Below, in pieces: positions 1-5,896 of a DNA stretch of 8,505 nt. This stretch comes from Thermoproteota archaeon (GTDB lineage: Archaea > Korarchaeota > Korarchaeia > B14-G2). The notes below the pieces were generated by a model. The model was given only the letters and a program-made list of their open reading frames with translations. It was not told the origin of the DNA and made no database searches. The DNA is taken from positions 1 to 8,505 of the forward strand of contig QMWA01000065.1 of NCBI GenBank assembly GCA_003661385.1, written 5' to 3'. Every line of letters begins with the position of its first letter. Positions within the stretch are counted from its first letter, which is position 1. Position numbers and translations under genes: made by a program.

Positions 1-641
1 ACACGCACTGAGTCGATGTGCTCTACTGTGCGGTCAGCAGTCACTAGCGCCCTCACGCCACTGTAGTCCATTGGAGAAAGCGCTCCCAAAACCTCCTCTA
101 CAGCCTCCTCTACGCTAGCGACCTTGGCCTTCCCCTCCTCGACCCTAGGCTGAATGACCTTCACGCCACCCTCAGAGAGCCTCCTCAAGCTCTCTGAGAC
201 AAAAGGGTTCCTGTACATCGAGTAGTGCATGGCGGGGGCAACTAGCATAGGGATCCCAGAGCCCAGCGCGGTGGAAACCACCGTGGTGACTGGAGTGTCA
301 TCTACCCCATGGGCTATCTTGCTTATCGTGTTAGCTGTAGCAGGGTAAACCAGCACCAAGTCAGCCTTACCCTCCCATTCTCCAGCTAGCTCAACGTGCT
401 CCAGCCTCCCAGTCAGCTCTGTGACAACAGGGTTGCCAGTAGCCCACTCCATCAAGTCAGGGCCAATCAGCTTACAAGCAGCCCTAGACATCACGACGTG
501 CACGTCAGCGCCATGCCTCATAAGCTCCCTTGCAAGCCTAGGAGCCTCCACAGCAGCCACACTCCCAGTCACACACAAAACAACTCTCCTACCCTCAAGC
601 CTCCTACTGACACTGCCAACAATCCCCTTGAGATGGCTCAA
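1..641 (-). CDS. coaBC: Bifunctional phosphopantothenoylcysteine decarboxylase / phosphopantothenate-cysteine ligase, N-terminal CoaC half (partial)
   Basis: CoaBC (Dfp) performs two coenzyme A biosynthesis steps: CTP-dependent joining of cysteine to 4'-phosphopantothenate (CoaB) and FMN-dependent decarboxylation to 4'-phosphopantetheine (CoaC). I translated the minus strand from TTG at 641; 213 codons lie inside the window. Seen: a flavoprotein Rossmann start (VLCVTGSVAAVEAPRLAREL, residues 21-40), the probable catalytic histidine H82 in EHVELA, the PATANT motif (100-105) and PAMHYSMYRNP (136-146), the counterpart of the PxMNxxMW substrate clamp. The bacterial flap cysteine is replaced by EEGKAK (169-173), as I recall for archaeal CoaBC. 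The CoaB domain begins at about residue 196 with TADRTVEHIDSVR, where bacteria usually have TAGPTREPIDPVR, and continues beyond base 1. The TTG start is supported by GGGGTGGG at 652-645, an in-frame stop at 656-654, and a TATA element at 690-683. The family call is secure; the exact start is less so. Confidence 0.93.
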   Translation of the reverse strand, partial: MSHLKGIVGSVSRRLEGRRVVLCVTGSVAAVEAPRLARELMRHGADVHVVMSRAACKLIGPDLMEWATGNPVVTELTGRLEHVELAGEWEGKADLVLVYPATANTISKIAHGVDDTPVTTVVSTALGSGIPMLVAPAMHYSMYRNPFVSESLRRLSEGGVKVIQPRVEEGKAKVASVEEAVEEVLGALSPMDYSGVRALVTADRTVEHIDSVR

Positions 642-682
642 ACACCCACCCCACTAAACCCACAATACCCGGCTCAAACTAG

Positions 683-690
683 CTTAAAAG
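683..690 (-). promoter_or_regulatory. TATA box of coaBC
   Basis: On the minus strand the sequence reads CTTTTAAG, a good match to an archaeal box A. Transcription would be expected to begin about 25 bases downstream, near 661. That gives a leader of about 20 bases carrying the GGGGTGGG ribosome binding site before the TTG at 641. Inferred from spacing and consensus only. Confidence 0.5.
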
Positions 691-1185
691 CCACCACACC
701 AGGCTACTGGCAGCTAGAAGCACACAGCAGCCACCCAGCCTAGCGAGCTAGCCTGTAAGCAGGCGAAGTCAAGCAAGATAGTGGATGTAAGTTGTGTAGC
801 TTAATTCTCCTCTAGTAGCTCGGCTAGCTACTTGGAATGCGTGTGGAACCTCCTCTCTGAGAGGATCCTCTAGAAACCTTGATGAGCTCAGGGGTAGCTT
901 TGAGAGAGCACTTCTCCGTATGCTGCCCTACTTAATCCCATTGCTTTGCTTCCATTCTCTTCTGCAGGCAGAAACGGCGTATGGTTTGGCTCTAGTAGCT
1001 GTATGGTGTGTCTGGCGTGCTGAGCAGGGGTTCGTGCTGCCTGCTTTCCACCTGCTCTCCTGGGGGACGGCTGTGATGGAAGATGGGTGGTGCTAGTTCA
1101 CGCTTAAGTCTTTGGAGGGTTGATGAGTGGAGGGCTGTCATGAAAAGGCTTTCTGCTGAGGAGGTTGTTTCAGCTTGCCTTAAGG

Positions 1186-1193
1186 TGTATAAG
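1186..1193 (+). promoter_or_regulatory. TATA box of the tRNA methyltransferase gene
   Basis: TGTATAAG preceded by purine-rich AAGG resembles an archaeal BRE/TATA element. Initiation about 25 bases downstream, near 1216, would leave a leader of some 30-37 bases before the TTG (1247) or GTG (1253) start. A second TATA-like string at 1233-1239 lies too close to the start to serve. Confidence 0.4.
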
Positions 1194-1246
1194 CTGATTG
1201 AGTAGGGTGGCTGCTGATCTGCGGGTTTGGGGGTATAGGCTGGTGG

Positions 1247-2389
1247 TTGAGCGTGGAGGCTCTTGTGATATGCTTTTGGGGGCTTGAGGATGTTGCAGCT
1301 GGTGAGGTAGCTGAGCTCTTGGGTGAGAAGAGGTTTAGGGTTGTTGGACGTGGCAGAGTTGTTTTCGAGTGCTCTCCAGGGGAGTTTTTGACGCTTAACC
1401 TTGGGTGTAGGACTCTGCTGAGGGTGTTGGTTTATGGGGGGGCCTGTAGGGTTTCGCTTGGCAAGGAGGGGCTTGATGAGGTGTATAGGGCTGTAAGGGA
1501 GTTTGAGTGGTGTGAGCTTTTCGACGAGAGCTTTACTTTCGCTGTGAGGACTGCTAGACACGGTGGCCACAGCTATACCTCCATCGACGTGAATAGGGTG
1601 GCTGGGCAGGCTGTAGTAGACTACTTTAATGGGAGGATTAAGGTGGACTTGAGGAATCCAGATGTGGTTGTTAGGTGCTATGTGATTGATGACCTCTTCT
1701 ACTTTGGTGTCGATACGAGTGGAGCTTCACTCCACAAGAGAGGGTATAGGGTGTATAACCACCCTGCTCCACTCAACCCTGTGCTAGCCTCCTGCATGCT
1801 GAAGCTCTCAAGGTGGAGGTGTGGGAGGAGCCTCTTGGATCCCATGTGTGGGAGCGGCACCATCCTGATTGAGGCGGGGATGATGGCTCTCGGCATCCCT
1901 CCTGGAAGCTTCAGGAGAAGCTACCCGCTGGTTAGGCTTAAGCCTTTCTCGGGGCTGGATGTAGGGGAGGAGCTAGCTAGGCTCAGGGAACGCATGTCCA
2001 AGGGGAGGTGTAGTCCAGAGCTTTATGGAGTTGATGTCAGCCCGAAGCACATCCAGGGGGCTGTCCTCAACGCGGCTAGAGCTGGAGTCCATACCATAGA
2101 CTTCACAGTGGGAGACTTCCTTGAGGTCTATGGGAGGTACAGTGTGGACTACATGGTGTCTAACCCTCCATTCGGGTATAGGTCTGGTAGGAGAGGTAGG
2201 ATAGCTGAGCTCTACAGGAGGCTCTCAGCTGCCTTAGTGGAGTGTGTTCACGAGGGGGTGTGCGTGATATCTGAGGCTGGGGTAGCAGGGGTCTTCGAGG
2301 AGGAGCTAGGCAAGCACATGGAGCTCACTGAGAGGAGGGTTGTCCCCTACGGGGGGCTTCAGACGAAGATACTTTACTTCAAGCCTTGA
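1247..2389 (+). CDS. trm14: THUMP-domain tRNA (guanine-N2-)-methyltransferase, Trm14-like
   Basis: Expected to use S-adenosylmethionine to methylate N2 of a guanosine in tRNA, position 6 if it is a true Trm14 orthologue, in the cytoplasm. Residues 1-90 are a ferredoxin-like N-terminal region. A THUMP RNA-binding domain ends with a conserved-looking FAVRTARHGGHSYTS block (98-112). A Rossmann methyltransferase domain from about 175 has the SAM-binding DPMCGSGTILIEA (198-210), an acidic GVD (261-263), and the N2-guanine catalytic motif SNPPFGYR (305-312). The 380-residue length fits Trm14 better than the shorter archaeal Trm-G10/Trm11. TTG at 1247 is the longest start. GTG at 1253 is attractive because GGTGG (1242-1246) then sits six bases before it. 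The first third is notably G+T-rich on the coding strand. It converges with the next gene, leaving four bases between stops. Confidence 0.85.
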   Translation: MSVEALVICFWGLEDVAAGEVAELLGEKRFRVVGRGRVVFECSPGEFLTLNLGCRTLLRVLVYGGACRVSLGKEGLDEVYRAVREFEWCELFDESFTFAVRTARHGGHSYTSIDVNRVAGQAVVDYFNGRIKVDLRNPDVVVRCYVIDDLFYFGVDTSGASLHKRGYRVYNHPAPLNPVLASCMLKLSRWRCGRSLLDPMCGSGTILIEAGMMALGIPPGSFRRSYPLVRLKPFSGLDVGEELARLRERMSKGRCSPELYGVDVSPKHIQGAVLNAARAGVHTIDFTVGDFLEVYGRYSVDYMVSNPPFGYRSGRRGRIAELYRRLSAALVECVHEGVCVISEAGVAGVFEEELGKHMELTERRVVPYGGLQTKILYFKP

Positions 2390-2393
2390 GCCT

Positions 2394-3302
2394 CTACTGC
2401 TGCTCTCTTACAGCATACCATATCATGCCCGTCAGGCTAGCGTATATGAGCTGCCTGATGAACTCCTGTGGGTAGCTTTCGAGGAACCTGCTGAGCACTG
2501 GGTCTCTCCTCTCTAGCTCGCCTAGCATGTCGTCTAGGCTGGCTTCCCTGCCCAGCATCTCCCTTACTGTGCTGTACCAGAGCTCTAGCTGCCTCCTGTA
2601 GCCTAAGATCATCTCTACAGCATTGGGGTATGCCCCGAAGTGCGTGTAGCATAGGTGCTCTGGCGCCAGGGAGGCTAGCTTGTCTAGGGTCTTGAGCTCT
2701 ATGTCAAGGCGGAATGGGGGAGGTGTCGTCGGGACGGTGGCGTCAGCTTTAGGGAGCCTCACACCAACAGCGTCGCCTGCGAACAGCGCCTTCATGGAGG
2801 GCATCAGGTAGCAGATGTGGTGGTAGGCGTGGCCAGGTGACTCTATGACCTCCAGCTTGAAGCTACCTGCGCTTATTGAGTCACCCTCCCTCACCTCCAG
2901 GATCCTGCCTGGTGGAACTGGCTTATAGGGGCCATATACCTCAGCTCTCTCCCCTAGAACCTGCTTTGTGCTCTCCCACAGCTTAGCTGGGTCCACCATG
3001 TGCTTCGACGCCCTATGGAACACAGCTAGCTTGGCTTCAGGCAGCTCATCCAGCAGGAAGCCTGACGCGCCAGCGTGGTCGACGTGGATGTGCGTCACCA
3101 GTATGTAGGCCACCTTAGCTGGAGGTATTGAAAGCTCCTCTAGAGCTGAGAGCAGCCTTCCTGCTGTGGAGGAGGGGCCTGGCTCCACTATCACAGCTTT
3201 CTCGCCAGCTACTATGTAGGAGGATATGAAGCCTTCGAGGCCAGCTGGCTTGAGGTCAACCTGGAATACCTTGGGGAACACTTCCCTGATCAAGGCTGGC
3301 AC
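2394..3302 (-). CDS. Metallo-beta-lactamase-fold metal-dependent hydrolase
   Basis: A soluble, probably dinuclear-metal hydrolase of unknown substrate. Seen in the 302-residue product: an N-terminal strand region ending in AVIVEPGPSST (36-46), the signature HIHVDH (71-76), a further metal histidine in SPGHAYHH (H158), the bridging aspartate in FAGDAVG (D177) and the last histidine in YTHFG (H221). So the full ligand set is present and the enzyme should be active. Residues 225-302 form a helical C-terminal extension (for example MLGELERRDPVLSRFLES), as in several glyoxalase-II-like and archaeal subfamilies. The start is GTG at 3302; TTG at 3293 or GTG at 3281 are alternatives, and no strong ribosome binding site decides between them. 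It lies nine bases after the Nudix stop and is very likely cotranscribed with it. The fold is certain; glyoxalase, thioesterase or lactonase activity would be a guess. Confidence 0.88.
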   Translation of the reverse strand: MPALIREVFPKVFQVDLKPAGLEGFISSYIVAGEKAVIVEPGPSSTAGRLLSALEELSIPPAKVAYILVTHIHVDHAGASGFLLDELPEAKLAVFHRASKHMVDPAKLWESTKQVLGERAEVYGPYKPVPPGRILEVREGDSISAGSFKLEVIESPGHAYHHICYLMPSMKALFAGDAVGVRLPKADATVPTTPPPFRLDIELKTLDKLASLAPEHLCYTHFGAYPNAVEMILGYRRQLELWYSTVREMLGREASLDDMLGELERRDPVLSRFLESYPQEFIRQLIYASLTGMIWYAVREQQ

Positions 3303-3311
3303 CAGCAGGCC

Positions 3312-3782
3312 CTAGTGGCTAGGGGACTTAAGCTTGAGGAACCCTACTTTAGCTAGGATCTTCCGAGTCGACTTCGTGACCCTATCTGCTACCAGGGGGA
3401 GCTCGTCCAAGCCGACCCACACGGCCCTCCTGGCGTCTCCTCCCGCCCTCAGCGAGCCTCCAACAGGCTTCGCTAGGAAGTCTATGAGCACGTAGTGGTA
3501 GATTGGCCTGCTCTCCCCTGGCCTATACACTATGCTGTCTACCACGTCTATCAGCTCTAGAACCTCCACCTTCAGCCCAGTCTCCTCCATGGCTTCTCTG
3601 GCAGCAGCTGCCCTCACAGTCTCACCGAGCTCAACCAGCCCACCTGGAAGCGAAAGCCTTCCCTCAGCTGGAGGAGCACCCCTCTCCACCAGCACAATCC
3701 TCTTAGCCTGCTCATCGTATATCAAGACACCGACTCCAACTAGGGGCGCCTCTGGGTACTCTCTCCTCAAGCACAGCACCAA
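3312..3782 (-). CDS. Nudix hydrolase (NUDIX-domain nucleoside diphosphate-linked pyrophosphatase)
   Basis: Cleaves a nucleoside diphosphate linked to another group X, such as ADP-ribose, (d)NTPs or NADH; the substrate cannot be read from sequence. The 156-residue product has a perfect Nudix box GX5EX7REUXEEXGU at residues 48-70: G48, E54, R62-E63, E66-E67, G69. It sits after the LSLPGG strand, so metal-binding catalysis should be intact. The opening REYPEAPLVGVGVLIYDE resembles many small archaeal ADP-ribose/dNTP pyrophosphatases. TTG at 3782 gives the longest product; GTG at 3779 and TTG at 3770 are equally possible. A TATA element centred near 3806 places the transcript start at about 3780, so the message is probably leaderless. 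It is first in a two-gene unit with the metallo-hydrolase, and divergent from the asparaginase gene with only 53 bases between starts. Confidence 0.9.
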   Translation of the reverse strand: MVLCLRREYPEAPLVGVGVLIYDEQAKRIVLVERGAPPAEGRLSLPGGLVELGETVRAAAAREAMEETGLKVEVLELIDVVDSIVYRPGESRPIYHYVLIDFLAKPVGGSLRAGGDARRAVWVGLDELPLVADRVTKSTRKILAKVGFLKLKSPSH

Positions 3783-3796
3783 GCTGGCTGCATGGA

Positions 3797-3812
3797 AGCT
3801 TAGATAAAAGCT
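3797..3812. promoter_or_regulatory. Shared near-palindromic TATA element between the Nudix and asparaginase genes
   Basis: AGCTT-AGATAA-AAGCT reads as a TATA-like element in both directions: GATAAAA toward the asparaginase gene on plus, CTTTTATC toward the Nudix gene on minus. Its centre is about 30 bases from the ATG at 3836 and 24 bases from the TTG at 3782. That suits near-leaderless transcripts both ways. There is no other AT-rich element in the 53-base gap. Confidence 0.45.
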
Positions 3813-3835
3813 GAGCTGTAGGAGGGGGTGGCTCC

Positions 3836-4804
3836 ATGAAGGCTGCTATCATAGTGCATGGTGGAGCAGGGTGGGTTGAGCTGAGCCGAGAGGAGGCTGA
3901 GGAGAGGCTTGAGGTCATCAGAGAGAGCATCAGGGCAGGGCTCAGGGCTCTGAGGTCAGGTGGGAGCTCACTGGATGCTGTCGAGGCGGCTGTGAGGGTT
4001 ATGGAGGACTCGCCGCTGTTCAACGCTGGATTAGGGTCTTCTCTGAACTACATGGGGGAGGTTGAGATGGATGCCAGCATAATGGATGGCAGCACGCTGA
4101 AGGCTGGTGCAGTAGCCTGTGTCAGGAGGGTCAAGAACCCTGTTTCACTCGCTAGGCTGGTCATGGAGAGGACTCCACACGTGCTGCTTGCCGGGGAGTG
4201 GGCTGACAAGCTGGCTAAGGAGGCTGGGCTTGAGCTAGCTGACCTCAAGACTGAGAGGGCAGTGAGGAAGTGGAGGAAGGCCATGGAGAAGGCTAGGGAG
4301 TACGGGTTCACTTGGGCTCTCAGGATAAGGGAGCTTCTCGAGGAGTACCCTGGGCGCGCTGGGACTGTTGGAGCTGTAGCAGTGGACTCTCAGGGGAGGG
4401 TTGCAGCTGCAACCTCGACTGGAGGCCTCATACTGAGGATGCCTGGCAGGATAGGGGACACACCGCTGATAGGCTGTGGAACCTATGCTGACTTGGCTGG
4501 AGGCTGCTCTGCTACCGGCGTCGGGGAGGCTGCTATCAGGGTGTGCCTTGCTAAGAGCGTGGTTGACTTGATGAGCCGTGGGCTGAGCCCTAAGTCAGCT
4601 GCGTCAGCTGCCTTGGAGTACATGAAGAAGAGGACTGGACTTGACTGCGGCGTGGTGTGCTTGAGCAGCCTTGGGGAGCTTGCTGCAGTGCACACCACAC
4701 CTTACATGCTGTGGGGGCGTGGTGATGTTGAGGCTGGGGTAGCTGAGGCATCTCTAGCTGGTGTGAGGCTAGAGGTGCCCTCTGAGGAGAAGCGAGAACA
4801 CTAG
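3836..4804 (+). CDS. Plant-type L-asparaginase / isoaspartyl aminopeptidase (Ntn hydrolase)
   Basis: Hydrolyses L-asparagine and/or beta-aspartyl (isoaspartyl) dipeptides. The latter activity recycles aspartate residues damaged by heat, which suits a thermophile. The 322-residue precursor starts KAAIIVHGGAGW (2-13), has the LDAVEAAVRVMEDSPLFNAGLGSSL block (46-70), then the autoprocessing site G176-T177 in GTVGAVAVD. T177 becomes the N-terminal nucleophile of the beta subunit. The following ATSTGG (192-197) and RIGDTPLIGCGTYAD (205-219) are the standard substrate-pocket segments. Length matches bacterial IaaA. ATG at 3836 follows GGAGGGGGTGG (3821-3831), the strongest Shine-Dalgarno-like sequence in the window, although the TATA position would put that site at or before the transcript start. 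The last 36 bases overlap the 3' end of the convergent exchanger gene. The asparaginase versus isoaspartyl peptidase balance cannot be told from sequence. Confidence 0.92.
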   Translation: MKAAIIVHGGAGWVELSREEAEERLEVIRESIRAGLRALRSGGSSLDAVEAAVRVMEDSPLFNAGLGSSLNYMGEVEMDASIMDGSTLKAGAVACVRRVKNPVSLARLVMERTPHVLLAGEWADKLAKEAGLELADLKTERAVRKWRKAMEKAREYGFTWALRIRELLEEYPGRAGTVGAVAVDSQGRVAAATSTGGLILRMPGRIGDTPLIGCGTYADLAGGCSATGVGEAAIRVCLAKSVVDLMSRGLSPKSAASAALEYMKKRTGLDCGVVCLSSLGELAAVHTTPYMLWGRGDVEAGVAEASLAGVRLEVPSEEKREH

Positions 4805-5839
4805 GAGCTGCACGAGTAGGACCATGACGCCCTCGTATAGGTCTAGCTTGCCGTCGTCGACCATGCTTCTCTTGAGGAACCACAGGGAGCCTGCAGCTAC
4901 CATGAGCTGGAACACCACGTACTCGTCTAGTGCTATGGGTATGAAGACTCCTATCCCACCTAGGATCAAGAGGAGCGACTGGGTGAGGCCTGAGACCAGG
5001 TTCCCGAGGCTGAAGCTGAGAGCCCCCTTTGAGGCCTGTACTATGGCTATCATGTGCTCAGGTATGCTCCCCAGGCCTCCTATGACTACTCCACCGAGGA
5101 CTACTGGGCTTACTCCAGCCACCTCCTCTAGGTGCAGGAAGCCCTCTACTGTGTCTACTATGAGCTCGCTTCCAGCAGCTATCCCAGCGAAGCCGGCTGC
5201 AGCAAGCGCTATGCTGTGCCTAAGCTCCTTGCCCTCTGCTCCATGCCCTTCTCTGCCTTCCCTAAGCATGAACACCACGTAGGCTATGTAGGATGCGACT
5301 AGGAGGGCTGCTGCCTCCCTAGGCAGCATCTTCAGAGCTCCTCCAGGTGGGATCGATGAAACTGCCCCCAGGGCTGATATGAGGAGCATTGCAACTATCG
5401 AGAACCTCATGAGCTCTAGTTCGTGCGCTAGAGCCTCAGGTGGCGTCGGGATGCTTCTCCTGCCTCTGGTGCTCAGCACTATCACTGCACCGAGCAGCAT
5501 CATGTTGAAGCCTATGGCGCTCAGGATGGAGAGGACAGCTAAGTCGACCATCTGGGGGACGCCTTTCACGACACCTGTGTAAGCTGCTCTGCTGCTCATT
5601 ACTATCTCAGGGAGGTTTGATGCTAGGCTGCTTAGGACTCCTGCGGTGTAGCTGCTGAACCCTAGTGCCAGCCCCAGGCTCTCCATCCCCTCTGCAGCCC
5701 ACTCCGAAGGCCTGTAGACCAGCCAGCAGCCTAGGGCTAGCGCAGCAGCTGCTGTAAGCCACTTCACCCCAGCTAGCCTGGCTGCAGCGTAGAGAGCTGC
5801 TAGAGCTAGAGGCCAGGCTAGCTCTCTCATGCTGCTCAT
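4769..5839 (-). CDS. Sodium/calcium exchanger family (CaCA) membrane antiporter
   Basis: A membrane protein of about 10-11 helices, predicted to exchange Ca2+ or another cation for Na+ or H+ across the cytoplasmic membrane. The two inverted alpha repeats are visible. Alpha-1 lies around residues 50-120, with the ion-binding glutamate E78 in SLASNLPEIVMSS and a FN pair (111-112). Alpha-2 lies around 240-295, with GGLGSIPEHMIAIVQ (E261) and SLGNLVSGLTQS (278-289). A hydrophilic loop with charged LREGREGHGAEGKELRH (192-208) separates the halves. The repeats are divergent: the usual G(T/N)S(L/I)PE is NLPE and SIPE, and the usual GNxxGSNIFN is replaced. Ion specificity is therefore open. ATG at 5839 is chosen; ATG at 5830 is an alternative. 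There is no ribosome binding site, but an AT-rich element about 20-30 bases upstream suggests a leaderless message. Its 3' end overlaps the asparaginase gene by 36 bases. Confidence 0.85.
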   Translation of the reverse strand: MSSMRELAWPLALAALYAAARLAGVKWLTAAAALALGCWLVYRPSEWAAEGMESLGLALGFSSYTAGVLSSLASNLPEIVMSSRAAYTGVVKGVPQMVDLAVLSILSAIGFNMMLLGAVIVLSTRGRRSIPTPPEALAHELELMRFSIVAMLLISALGAVSSIPPGGALKMLPREAAALLVASYIAYVVFMLREGREGHGAEGKELRHSIALAAAGFAGIAAGSELIVDTVEGFLHLEEVAGVSPVVLGGVVIGGLGSIPEHMIAIVQASKGALSFSLGNLVSGLTQSLLLILGGIGVFIPIALDEYVVFQLMVAAGSLWFLKRSMVDDGKLDLYEGVMVLLVQLLVFSLLLRGHL

Positions 5840-5856
5840 GGAGGTAGTAGGCTGGT

Positions 5857-5870
5857 ATTTTAGAATAAGC
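5857..5870 (-). promoter_or_regulatory. Putative TATA region of the exchanger gene
   Basis: The minus strand reads CTTATTCTAAAATA within the 57-base gap after the second Lrp gene. It is the only AT-rich tract there. Its centre lies about 25 bases before the ATG at 5839, matching a leaderless archaeal promoter, so the exchanger can be transcribed separately from the regulator pair. Confidence 0.4.
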
Positions 5871-5896
5871 TGTTGCCAGTAGGCTGCTGCTGGAGC

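Larger units (their letters stand above)
642..1246. other. Divergent intergenic region between coaBC and the tRNA methyltransferase gene
   Basis: This 605-base stretch contains no gene I can assign. It has a promoter at each end (683-690 minus, 1186-1193 plus). Between them are three short inverted repeats: GCCTG/CAGGC at 751-764, AGTAGCT/AGCTACT at 814-832 and TCCTC/GAGGA at 851-865. The plus strand is C+A-rich before about 760 and G+T-rich after about 1000. Two open frames are visible on the plus strand. One is open from 800 to the stop at 1094-1096 (ATG at 920, 58 residues, hydrophobic middle). The other runs from ATG 1083 to TAG 1203-1205 (40 residues, ending LSAEEVVSACLKVYKLIE). Neither has a convincing ribosome binding site and the second contains the downstream gene's TATA box, so I do not annotate them as genes. 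I see no tRNA (no GTTCRAA T-loop) and no convincing C/D box RNA. Confidence 0.6.

Noticed and set aside
396-743. Plus-strand open frame of 115 codons opposite coaBC
   Set aside because: Proline-, serine- and threonine-rich low-complexity translation, antisense to clear CoaC motifs on the minus strand; a composition shadow.
852-864. CCTCTC-T-GAGAGG as a rho-independent terminator
   Set aside because: The palindrome centre leaves no loop unless the arms are shortened, no T-run follows on either strand, and it lies upstream of both flanking genes rather than at a gene end.
1020-1040. GGGGTTCGTGCTGCC as a possible tRNA T-arm
   Set aside because: The T-loop consensus GTTCRAA is not met (GTTCGTG) and no matching acceptor, D or anticodon arms were found nearby.
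869-1160. TTGATGA strings (around 880 and 1120) with later CTGA as C/D box guide RNA
   Set aside because: The C-box purine is missing, no D'/C' pair is at proper spacing, and the distances do not fit an archaeal C/D box RNA of 50-70 bases.
992-1570. Minus-strand open frame of 192 codons
   Set aside because: Overlaps the conserved N-terminal part of the tRNA methyltransferase; its proline-rich product has no recognisable motif and comes from the G+T-rich opposite strand.
4824-5282. Plus-strand open frame of 152 codons
   Set aside because: Antisense to the exchanger; low-complexity Ser/Pro/Met translation without motifs.
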